From assembly GCF_014161445.1 (NCBI RefSeq), contig NZ_JABBXA010000022.1, positions 107,194 through 171,193 of the forward strand: a stretch of DNA of 64,000 nucleotides. Direction: 5' to 3'. The notes under the pieces are model-generated. The model had not been told where the DNA came from. It ran no database searches and saw only the letters and a program-made list of their open reading frames with translations. Positions 34,703 to 42,084 of the stretch are shown here, piece by piece. Within the stretch, counting starts at the first letter, position 1, and every line of letters starts with the position of its first letter. The DNA comes from Microbispora sp. H13382 (GTDB lineage Bacteria; Actinomycetota; Actinomycetes; Streptosporangiales; Streptosporangiaceae). The position numbers were made by a program, and so were the translations under genes.

Positions 34703-35498
34703 GCAGGCCGTGGCAGGCGATGGCCGCGGCGGCCACCACGTTCAGGGAGTCGACGCCGAGGTCCATCGCCCGCGTGCTCATCGGGATGCACACGGGCTGG
34801 TCGGCCTCGTGCAGCCAGTGGGACGACAGCCCGTCGCCCTCCGAGCCGAGCATCAGCGCGACCCGGCCGGACAGCGGGGCCTTGTCGAGCGGCACGGCCG
34901 ACTGGTCCGGTGTGAGCGCCAGCAGGCGGAACCCGGCCGTCCTGATCTCCGCCAGGCCGCCGTGCCAGTCGGTCATCCGGGCGTACGGGATCGCGAACAC
35001 CGCCCCCATCGACACCTTGACGGCCCTCCGGTAGAGGGGGTCGGCGCAGCGCGGCGACAGCACGATCGCGCCGACGCCGAGCGCCGCCGCGCAGCGGAAG
35101 ATCGCCCCGACGTTGCCGTGGTCGACGAGGTCCTCCAGGACGAGGATCCGCGGCCCCGCGTCCGCGAGGAGTTCACCGATCGGCGGAAGCGGGGTGCGCT
35201 CCATCGCGGCGAGCGCGCCCCGGTGGACCTGGAAACCCGTGACTCCCTCCATCACCTCGTCGGAGACCAGGTAGACGGTGGCCTCCCCGATGACGTCGGC
35301 GAGCACGTCGAGCCACTTGGCCGTGGTCAGCACCGAGCGCACCGGATGGCCCGCGCCGATCGCCCGCCTGATGACCTTCTCGCCTTCGGCGACGAACAGA
35401 CCGCGCTCGCTCTCGACGCTCTTGCGCAGATCGACGTCGCGCAACCGCACGTAGTCCGCCAGGCGCGGATCGGCGGCGTCCTCGACCGGGATGACCAC
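34689..35498 (-). CDS. TrmH/SpoU-family RNA 2'-O-methyltransferase
   Basis: SPOUT methyltransferase of 269 residues. N-terminal RNA-binding part (DLRKSVESERGLFVAEGEKV), then VLEDLVDHGNVGAIFRCAAALGV with motif 1, MLGSEGDGLS (motif 2) and MDLGVDSLNVVAAAAI (motif 3) forming the trefoil-knot SAM site. The target (rRNA or tRNA ribose) cannot be named. The frame is open far upstream, but GTG 35498 sits 6 nt behind TACCCT, so I take it as a leaderless start. Convergent with dacA and divergent from the vWA gene. Confidence 0.92.
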   Translation of the reverse strand: MVIPVEDAADPRLADYVRLRDVDLRKSVESERGLFVAEGEKVIRRAIGAGHPVRSVLTTAKWLDVLADVIGEATVYLVSDEVMEGVTGFQVHRGALAAMERTPLPPIGELLADAGPRILVLEDLVDHGNVGAIFRCAAALGVGAIVLSPRCADPLYRRAVKVSMGAVFAIPYARMTDWHGGLAEIRTAGFRLLALTPDQSAVPLDKAPLSGRVALMLGSEGDGLSSHWLHEADQPVCIPMSTRAMDLGVDSLNVVAAAAIACHGLLRGA

Positions 35499-35504
35499 GG
35501 GCCA

Positions 35505-35510
35505 AGGGTA
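35505..35510 (-). promoter_or_regulatory. Leaderless -10 box (TACCCT) of the TrmH-family gene
   Basis: TACCCT on the minus strand, 6 nt before the GTG at 35498. It is identical to the box before the CysRS-like gene. Confidence 0.45.
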
Positions 35511-35613
35511 CGGCCTGCGCCGGACCCTCCCGCACGCATCAGGCGCATGTTGTCGCTTTTGCCAGTATCGTTCCGTAAACCTGTTACGGCCAGTGGATAC
35601 CGGAGAGGGCACC

Positions 35614-37368
35614 GTGGGCGGACGGCACCGCACAGACGAACTCGATGGCGGCTCAGACCCCCAGTTCGAGCCCCCGCCGCGGCGGCGGGCGGGGCGCGGG
35701 ACGGTGCTCGTCCCGCTGGCCGGCGCGGTCGCCCTGGCCGTGCTCCTCGGCGTGGCGGCGTACGTGGTGGTGAACAAGGGCCCGGGCTGCGCGGGTGAGA
35801 AAGTCAAGCTCTCCGTCGTCGCCTCACCCGACATCCACCCGGCCGTCCAGAAGATCGCCACCAGGTTCGGCAAGTCGGGCCGGGCCGTCGACGGCAAGTG
35901 CGTCGCCGTCACGGTCAAGGCCGCCGAGCCGGCCGACGTCGCCAACGCGATGGCGGGCACCGGCCCCACCAGCGGCAAGCTGAACCCCGACCTGTGGATC
36001 CCCGACTCCAGCCTGTGGCTGAGCGGCGTCAAGAACGCGCCCGAGCCCGCCGGGAACGCCGCCAGCACACCCGTCGTGCTGGCTGCTTCCAAGGCCGGCG
36101 CGGACAAGCTCCAGTCGGCCTTCAGCCCGAGCTGGACCGGCCTGATGAGCGCGGCGAACGCCGCCAACCCCGACGGCCTGGCGCGGAAGGTGCGCGTGCT
36201 CGCGCTCGACCCCACGCAGAACGCCGCCGGTCTCGGCGCGCTGCTGGCCGGGGCCGCCGTGCTCAAGCAGGGAGGCGGCAACGAGGAGACGCTCGTCGGC
36301 GTGCTGCGCCGGCTGTCGGAGTCCACCGTGTCCACGCCCGACAGCATGTTCGCGACGCTGACCAAGGCCGCCGCCCGCATCCCGGTGGGCGTGACGTCCG
36401 AGCAGGCCGTGTGGTCGTACAACACGACGACGACCCCCTCGAACCCGGCGGTCGCGCTGTATCCCGCCGAGGGCACGATCAGCCTCGACTACCCGATCAT
36501 CGTCACGGCGAAGGACTCCGCGACGCGCAAGGCCGCCCAGGCCCTGGCGACCGAGATGACCTCGCCCAACGGCAGGAAGACGGTCCAGGACTACGGCTTC
36601 CGCACGCCCGACGGCGCGGGCGGCGGCCTGCTGAAGCCCGACAACGGCGTGAACGCCAAGAAGCCGGCGGCGATCCCGCTGCCGGACACCGCCACCGTCA
36701 CCCGCCTGTCCCAGGCCTGGCACCAGATCAAGCTCGGCACGAAGATGCTCGCCCTGATCGACATCTCCGGGACCATGGCGCTGCCCGCCGACAAGACCGG
36801 CGTCACCCGGATGCGCGCGATCACCGACATCAGCATCGAGGGCCTGAAGCTGTTCCCCGACAAGGCGGAGATCGGCATCTGGGCCTTCTCCGACAACCTA
36901 CGCGGCGAGGGCGTCGACTGGAAGCCCGTCGTGCAGATCGGGCCGCTGGCCCAGCAGATCAACGGGGTGACCCGCCGCGACGTGATCGCCCAGGCGCTGC
37001 GGCAGGCGAAGGCCATTCCCACGGGCAACACCGGCCTGAACGACACCCTGTGGGCCGCGTACCAGAAGATGACCAAGGAGTACGAGCCCGACAAGGTCAA
37101 CACGATCCTGCTGTTCACCGACGGGGTCGGCAACGACGACCCGAACGGCGGCATCTCCAACAGCGAGATCCTGCAGAAGCTGAAGGGCGCCTTCGACCCG
37201 AAGCGGCCGGTGAGCCTCCTGATCATCTCGTTCAACACGCAGAAGGACGAAGACCGGACGCAGATGACCTCCATCGCGAAGGCGACCGGCGGCGCCGCCT
37301 ACTTCCCGCAGACGGTTCTGGAGATCCGCAACATCTTCCTCAAGGGCATCGCCCGGCGACTCCAGTAG
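35614..37368 (+). CDS. Membrane-anchored solute-binding protein fused to a vWA domain
   Basis: Protein of 584 residues. Cytoplasmic basic tail and one membrane helix (VLVPLAGAVALAVLLGVAAY, about 31-50), then an extracellular type-2 periplasmic-binding-like domain (about 62-340) and a C-terminal vWA domain (about 385-584) with MIDAS DISGT, a later TGLNDT and ILLFTDGVGND. The usual DxSxS has Thr in the last position, still able to bind metal. Similar fusions occur in actinobacteria as uncharacterised surface proteins. GTG 35614 has GGAGAGGG 4 nt upstream. It probably recognises a ligand or protein at the cell surface. Confidence 0.85.
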   Translation: MGGRHRTDELDGGSDPQFEPPPRRRAGRGTVLVPLAGAVALAVLLGVAAYVVVNKGPGCAGEKVKLSVVASPDIHPAVQKIATRFGKSGRAVDGKCVAVTVKAAEPADVANAMAGTGPTSGKLNPDLWIPDSSLWLSGVKNAPEPAGNAASTPVVLAASKAGADKLQSAFSPSWTGLMSAANAANPDGLARKVRVLALDPTQNAAGLGALLAGAAVLKQGGGNEETLVGVLRRLSESTVSTPDSMFATLTKAAARIPVGVTSEQAVWSYNTTTTPSNPAVALYPAEGTISLDYPIIVTAKDSATRKAAQALATEMTSPNGRKTVQDYGFRTPDGAGGGLLKPDNGVNAKKPAAIPLPDTATVTRLSQAWHQIKLGTKMLALIDISGTMALPADKTGVTRMRAITDISIEGLKLFPDKAEIGIWAFSDNLRGEGVDWKPVVQIGPLAQQINGVTRRDVIAQALRQAKAIPTGNTGLNDTLWAAYQKMTKEYEPDKVNTILLFTDGVGNDDPNGGISNSEILQKLKGAFDPKRPVSLLIISFNTQKDEDRTQMTSIAKATGGAAYFPQTVLEIRNIFLKGIARRLQ

Positions 37369-37397
37369 CAAGAGTCCCTCAGGCACCCGTTTTCGCA

Positions 37398-37420
37398 GGT
37401 CATGCCCGTTGGGCATGACC
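37398..37420. terminator. Perfect hairpin between the vWA gene and the sigma-factor gene
   Basis: GGTCATGCCC, GTT, GGGCATGACC: 10-bp arms, 30 nt after the vWA stop and 92 nt before the sigma gene start. No T-run follows, so it may instead be an operator for the downstream gene. Confidence 0.4.
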
Positions 37421-37511
37421 GCGCGACCCGTAAACGACGCCAGCGGGGACGGCGTCCCACTCGTGTGGGGACCGGCGAGACCAGGTTCCGTCACACGGGG
37501 AGGAATGTTCG

Positions 37512-39209
37512 TTGCCCGTATGGCCCGGCGTCGGGAGAGCCGACGACCACCGACTGCTGGAGGCGCTGCGGCGCGGGGGCGGCACCGACGCCCAGGCCCC
37601 GGCCGCGCTGTACGACGCGTACGCCGACCGGCTGAGCGACTACGCGTACGCGCTGCTGGGCGACCTGGACGCCGCGGCCCGGGCGGTGCACGACGCGCTC
37701 GTCGCCGCCTCCTGCTCCGCCGGCCGGTTGACGGAGCCCACCCGGCTGCGGGCGTGGCTGTACGCGCTGACCCGGTTCCACAGCGCCACTCAACGAGGGG
37801 CCACTCAACGAGGGGCCACCCGACGAGGGGCCACCCGGAGAGAGACCGCGCGGGACGGCGAGGACGGCACCGGACCGGTCATCACCGTGGAGGAGTCCGC
37901 GGATCCCCCGCTCGCCGCGCTGGTCCGCGAGGCGCTGGGAGAGCTCGGCGACCATGAGCGCGAGGCGCTCGAACTCGCCCTGCGGCACGGCCTGACGGCG
38001 GCCGAGATCGCTTCGGTCCTCGGGCTCGCCTCCCGGCAGGTGTCGGCTCGGCTCACCCGGGCCCGCGACCACCTGGAGAACGCCGCCGCGGCCCTCGTGC
38101 TGGCCAGGGCCGGCCGGGCCCACTGCCCCGAGCTGTCCGCGCTGGTCGACCACGGCGTGGGCGCCAGCTGGCAGGACGGTCCCCTCGCTGCTCCCCTGCG
38201 CAAGCGCCTGAGCAGGCACATCGCGGGCTGCGAGATCTGCCGCGAGGGCCGGGGCAGGCACGTGTCGGCCGGGCGGCTGCTCGACATGATCCCCGTCGCC
38301 TTCCCCCCGCTGTCGCTGCGCCGCCGGGTGATCGAGTCCGCGCTCCGCGCCGACCCCCACGACGGCGCCACCGCTCTCCTCGACCGGCGCGGCTTCCCCG
38401 CGGCCGCGCAGCCGGCGGCACGGGCACGGCGCGGACGGGCCCGCTCCCGCCCGCTGCGGACCGCGCCCGTCATGTTCGCCGCCGTCTGCGTGTTCGGCAC
38501 GGCGGGCGGGCTCGCGCTGGTCTCGGGGCAGGCGCCGGCCGAGCACCTCGAGGCGATACGCATGCCCCCGACGGCGGCCCCCGGGGACCCGACCCCCGGC
38601 GATCCGGCCCCCGGCGACCTGGTGCTCGGCCCGGAGGAGAGCGACCCGCCCCTCGACCCGCCCCTCGACCAGGCCACCCCGACGCCCGCCGACGACACGC
38701 CGACCCCACAGGACGATCCCCCCCAATCGGCCGCGACCGCCCCGCCCCACACCACCGCACCCTCGGGGCGGTCGCGGCCGACTCCCACCCGTACGCCGCG
38801 CGCGCCCCGGCCGGCCCTGACGGCGCTGTGCCCCGGAGACCTGGGCACGGCCGCGGGCACGTCGGTCACGCTGGCCGCGCGCGACGCCGTGATCGAGTGG
38901 ACGGCCAGCACTTCGGGCGGGATCGCGGTCTCGCCCCGGCACGGCAGGCTCCGCGCGGGGGCGAGCGGCCGGGTGGTGCTCGCCGTCGTCGATCCGGGGG
39001 TCGCGGGCACGGGCGTGGTGACCTTCAAGTCCTCGGCGGGCCGGCCCTCCTGCCGGGTCACCTGGGACGGCCAGGAGGGGACCGGCGAGGCCGACCCGGT
39101 GCCCGACCCGACCTCGGGCCCCGGTAGCGGTCCCACGGCCGAGCCCCCGGGCAGGTCCGACGGCAGCCCGCCTCCGGCGGTCGACACCGCGGCGAGTCCC
39201 TCACCGTGA
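37512..39209 (+). CDS. ECF-like sigma factor fused to ZAS-type zinc motif, membrane helix and extracellular domain
   Basis: Protein of 565 residues. Sigma region 2 lies about 30-90 (ALYDAYADRLSDYAYALLGD) and region 4 about 140-190 (LGDHEREALELALRHGLTAA, EIASVLGLASRQVSARL). They are joined by a repeat-containing linker (ATQRGATQRGATRRGATRR, 92-110). C-terminal to this is HIAGCEIC (H236, C240, C243), the HX3CX2C pattern of ZAS anti-sigma factors. A membrane helix follows at about 319-339, then a Pro/Thr-rich stalk and a beta-sandwich-like domain (about 400-520). TTG 37512 has GGGGAGGA upstream. The fusion implies a membrane-tethered sigma factor controlled by its own anti-sigma part. Confidence 0.82.
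   Translation: MPVWPGVGRADDHRLLEALRRGGGTDAQAPAALYDAYADRLSDYAYALLGDLDAAARAVHDALVAASCSAGRLTEPTRLRAWLYALTRFHSATQRGATQRGATRRGATRRETARDGEDGTGPVITVEESADPPLAALVREALGELGDHEREALELALRHGLTAAEIASVLGLASRQVSARLTRARDHLENAAAALVLARAGRAHCPELSALVDHGVGASWQDGPLAAPLRKRLSRHIAGCEICREGRGRHVSAGRLLDMIPVAFPPLSLRRRVIESALRADPHDGATALLDRRGFPAAAQPAARARRGRARSRPLRTAPVMFAAVCVFGTAGGLALVSGQAPAEHLEAIRMPPTAAPGDPTPGDPAPGDLVLGPEESDPPLDPPLDQATPTPADDTPTPQDDPPQSAATAPPHTTAPSGRSRPTPTRTPRAPRPALTALCPGDLGTAAGTSVTLAARDAVIEWTASTSGGIAVSPRHGRLRAGASGRVVLAVVDPGVAGTGVVTFKSSAGRPSCRVTWDGQEGTGEADPVPDPTSGPGSGPTAEPPGRSDGSPPPAVDTAASPSP
37791..37835 (+). repeat. Three tandem 15-nt repeats in the sigma-factor linker
   Basis: Units CAACGAGGGGCCACT, CAACGAGGGGCCACC and CGACGAGGGGCCACC encode ATQRG/ATRRG between sigma regions 2 and 4. 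Being in frame, copy changes would alter linker length only. Confidence 0.85.
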
Positions 39210-39346
39210 CGCATCCGTCACAGCGTCACCATTTGTTACACCCTCGTTGGAAGATTGGCACCCGCCAGTAACAATCCGGCGTAGCCAGGTGTCAGCGGAA
39301 GTTTGGAAGGGGAAAAACGACGCGACCGAGGATTTGAGGGGGCATT

Positions 39347-39946
39347 GTGGCCCAAGCATGGCTGCCCGGCGCAAGCCGACTTCCCTCCCCCGGGGACTCC
39401 GGAGCGATGCTCGGAGGAGCCCCGAGGACCGTCTGGTTCATCTGGCCCGCCGATCCCCAAGGGGTCTCGGCCAGGTCCGTCGCCCAGCGGCTGATCCAGC
39501 TCCACCGGCCCTCCCACCTGGTGTGGAACCCGGTGACCGGGGAGATCGTCCAGTCGCTGCCGCCCACCCGGGCGGCCGGCGGGCTCACCGCGGATCGCGG
39601 CAGGAACGGACGGGTCTGCGTGCAGATCCAAGTCATCGGCTCGGCGAGGGAACCGTTCACCGACACCAAGCTCGACGGCCTGGACGACATCCTGGCCTGG
39701 CTCGACTCCTGGGGAGTGCCGCGCCGCTGGCCGGCCGGCCCCCCGCTGCCCTACCCGCACTCCGTGGCCGCCGAGCGCAACAAGCGGCTGTGGGCGCGGG
39801 GCGGGCACTTCGGCCACTCCCAGGTGCCCGGCAGCAGGGAGGGCGACCCGGGGTCGATCGACATCGCCCGCATCATCGGCGAGGAGGCGCTCAACCTGGA
39901 AGTCCCCCTGCCCGGAAGCGAGTTCAGGCTCCTTCAGGAGGTATGA
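39347..39946 (+). CDS. Amidase-like protein of uncertain activity
   Basis: Protein of 199 residues from GTG 39347. The end of the domain has HFGHSQVPGSREGDPGSIDI, resembling the HSQVPENxHxDPG motif of N-acetylmuramoyl-L-alanine amidase-like proteins of actinomycetes, and WPAGPPLPYPHS precedes it. No signal peptide or zinc-ligand set can be confirmed, so it may be an inactive relative. It follows the sigma-factor fusion by 138 nt in the same direction and overlaps the convergent MocR gene by 23 nt. Confidence 0.6.
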   Translation: MAQAWLPGASRLPSPGDSGAMLGGAPRTVWFIWPADPQGVSARSVAQRLIQLHRPSHLVWNPVTGEIVQSLPPTRAAGGLTADRGRNGRVCVQIQVIGSAREPFTDTKLDGLDDILAWLDSWGVPRRWPAGPPLPYPHSVAAERNKRLWARGGHFGHSQVPGSREGDPGSIDIARIIGEEALNLEVPLPGSEFRLLQEV

Positions 39947-41309
39947 GCTCCCGTATCACCGCGCACCCGCGCCGCACGTCGGCCCGGGAGGCCGAGCCGT
40001 AGCCCAGCACGAGGCCGTGCACCCGAGGCGGCCCGTGATGGTGCGGTTCGGTCGTGTCCAGGAGCACGCCGCGTTCCCCGGCCCGCCGCACGAGGCCGGG
40101 GACCACGGCGGCGGGCAGGGCGACCATGACGTGGAGCCCGGCCGTGTCACCCCGCACGTACGGCCCGAGCGCCTCGACGATGGCCGCCCTCCTGCGGGCG
40201 TACTCCAGCCGCATCCTCCGCAGGTGCCGGTCGAGGTCGCCGCGCTCCAGCAGGGTCGCCACGGCCCGCTGGACCGGCCCCGACGTGCGGTCGGCCAGGC
40301 GCACCCGGCGTTCCGCGACGGCGTCGAGCAGGCCGGCGGGGGCGACCAGCCAGCCGAGCCCGACGTCGGGCCCGAGCGACTTCGACAGCGTGCCGAGCAG
40401 CACCACCCGCCCGGGATCGAGCCCGTAGAGCGCGGGCAACGGCGCGACGTCGTAGCGGAACTCGGCGTCGTAGTCGTCCTCGACGACGATCGCGCCGGTC
40501 CTGCGCGCCCAGGCGAGCAGCTTCTCCCTGCGCGGGATCGGCAGCCTGCCGCCCACCGGGAACTGGTGCGCGGGCGTGGTGTAGAGCACGCGCAGGTCGT
40601 CGGGGAGCGCCTCGACGATCACACCCTGCTCGTCCACGGGGCAGGGCACGACCTCGGCGCCCCGGGAGGCGAAGATCCGCCGGGCCGCCCGCCAGCCGGG
40701 TTCCTCCACCCCGGCCCGGGTCCCCGGGCCGAGCAGCGTGGCCGCGATCAGGTCCAGGCCGTTCCCGGTGCCCCTGGTGACCATGACGTTCCCGGCGCCC
40801 ACCGGCACGGCCCTGGCCCTGCGCAGGTGCTCGGCCAGCAGTTCGCGCAGCTCCGGGTGGCCGTAGGGGTCGGGGAACGCGTTCAGCGGGAGCTCGCCGG
40901 CCGAACGCCACGCCCGCCGCCAGGCCGCCGTGTCATACCCGAGCACCCACGGTCGCCCAGGCCGCAGGTCCACCACCCCCGGAGGCGCCTCCTCCCGGTG
41001 GCCGCCCCGGTTCGCGTGGACGGCCCGGCCCTCGGCCTTCTCGTACGGCAGCGCCTCGTCGGCCACGTACGTGCCCGAGCCGTGCCGCCCGTCCAGCCAT
41101 CCCTCGGCGTACAACTGCTGGTAGGCGTCGGTCACGACGGTCCTGCTGACGCCGAGCAGGGTGGCGAGCCCCCGGGTCGACGGCAGCCGCTCCCCCGCCC
41201 TGAGCCCGCCGGTGCGCATGGCCTCCCGCAACTGGGCGGCCACCTGGACGGCGAGCGGCACCCCGGATTCGCGGTCCACCGTCAGCGGCACGTCGATAGT
41301 CGAACGCAA
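39924..41309 (-). CDS. MocR-type regulator (GntR HTH plus aminotransferase domain)
   Basis: Protein of 461 residues. GntR winged helix at the N-terminus (SGVPLAVQVAAQLREAMRTG, LRAGERLPSTRGLATLLGVS) and a fold-type I aminotransferase-like domain with PLP lysine in LLGTLSKSLGPDVGLGW and Asp in VVEDDYDAEFRYD. MocR proteins use bound PLP as an effector and often control vitamin B6 or GABA genes. TTG 41309 is favoured because GGGGA precedes it by 7 nt; the frame extends further upstream without an RBS. Divergent from a PPOX-family gene. Confidence 0.88.
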   Translation of the reverse strand: MRSTIDVPLTVDRESGVPLAVQVAAQLREAMRTGGLRAGERLPSTRGLATLLGVSRTVVTDAYQQLYAEGWLDGRHGSGTYVADEALPYEKAEGRAVHANRGGHREEAPPGVVDLRPGRPWVLGYDTAAWRRAWRSAGELPLNAFPDPYGHPELRELLAEHLRRARAVPVGAGNVMVTRGTGNGLDLIAATLLGPGTRAGVEEPGWRAARRIFASRGAEVVPCPVDEQGVIVEALPDDLRVLYTTPAHQFPVGGRLPIPRREKLLAWARRTGAIVVEDDYDAEFRYDVAPLPALYGLDPGRVVLLGTLSKSLGPDVGLGWLVAPAGLLDAVAERRVRLADRTSGPVQRAVATLLERGDLDRHLRRMRLEYARRRAAIVEALGPYVRGDTAGLHVMVALPAAVVPGLVRRAGERGVLLDTTEPHHHGPPRVHGLVLGYGSASRADVRRGCAVIRELIPPEGA

Positions 41310-41332
41310 GTGGTCTCCCCGTATGGGTCGTG

Positions 41333-41357
41333 AGTGGACGTGTTCCGCCGGTCCACT
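41333..41357. promoter_or_regulatory. Inverted repeat in the MocR/PPOX intergenic region
   Basis: AGTGGAC, 11 nt, GTCCACT: perfect 7-bp arms, 24 nt from the MocR start and just upstream of the PPOX -10 box. This is a candidate MocR operator acting on both genes. Confidence 0.5.
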
Positions 41358-41363
41358 TCGCCC

Positions 41364-41369
41364 TAACGT
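41364..41369 (+). promoter_or_regulatory. Leaderless -10 box (TAACGT) of the PPOX-family gene
   Basis: TAACGT, 7 nt, ATG at 41377; no ribosome site. Confidence 0.5.
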
Positions 41370-41376
41370 AACGGAC

Positions 41377-42012
41377 ATGCTCTCCACAACCGCCCGTACC
41401 ACCCTCAGCCGCGCGAAGGAACGGGCGCGGACCGACCGCGCCGACCTGTACGCGATCCTCGACGCCGGCCTCATCTGTCACTTCGGCGTGCTGGCCGGCG
41501 GGTCCCCCATGGTCGTCCCCACCGGCTACGGGCGGATCGGCGACACGCTCTACCTCCACGGTTCCACCGGCGCGACCTCGCTGCGCGCCGCGCTCGGCAC
41601 CCCGGTCTGCGTGACCGTGACCCACCTCGACGGGATCGTGCTCGCGCGCTCCGCGTTCCACCACTCGGTGAACTACCGCTCCGCCATGGTCTACGGCCTC
41701 GCCCGGCTGGTGGACGACCCCGAGGAACGGCTCGCCGGCCTGCGGGCCATCACCGAGCAGCTCGCTCCCGGGCAGTGGGACGTCGTACGCCTGCCGGACC
41801 GCAAGGAGATCGCCGCCACCGCCGTCGTCGCCCTGTCGCTGGAGGAGGCGTCGGTGAAGGTGCGGCAGGGACCGCCGAAGGACGACGACGAGGACTACGA
41901 CCTGCCGGTCTGGGCGGGCGTGCTGCCGCTCACCGTGGCCTGGGGCGCCCCGGAGCCCGACCCGCGCCTCGCCCCCGGCATCCCCGTTCCCGCACATGTC
42001 GTAGACCGATAA
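41377..42012 (+). CDS. Pyridoxamine 5'-phosphate oxidase-family (FMN split-barrel) protein
   Basis: Protein of 211 residues with the FMN-binding split-barrel pattern found in Nim/PPOX-like proteins: YAILDAGLICHFGVLAGGSP, VPTGYGRIGDTLYLHGST, FHHSVNYRSAMVYG. The C-terminal part is acidic (KDDDEDYDLPVWAGVLPLTV). A role in B6 or flavin redox metabolism is possible given the divergent MocR gene, but the substrate is unknown. Confidence 0.85.
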   Translation: MLSTTARTTLSRAKERARTDRADLYAILDAGLICHFGVLAGGSPMVVPTGYGRIGDTLYLHGSTGATSLRAALGTPVCVTVTHLDGIVLARSAFHHSVNYRSAMVYGLARLVDDPEERLAGLRAITEQLAPGQWDVVRLPDRKEIAATAVVALSLEEASVKVRQGPPKDDDEDYDLPVWAGVLPLTVAWGAPEPDPRLAPGIPVPAHVVDR

Positions 42013-42084
42013 GCCGTATTTGTAAGCGGATTGCAAGCGGTTTCAGTGAAACTGTGGCCGACCTATTGATCCTGGGGAGGCCTC

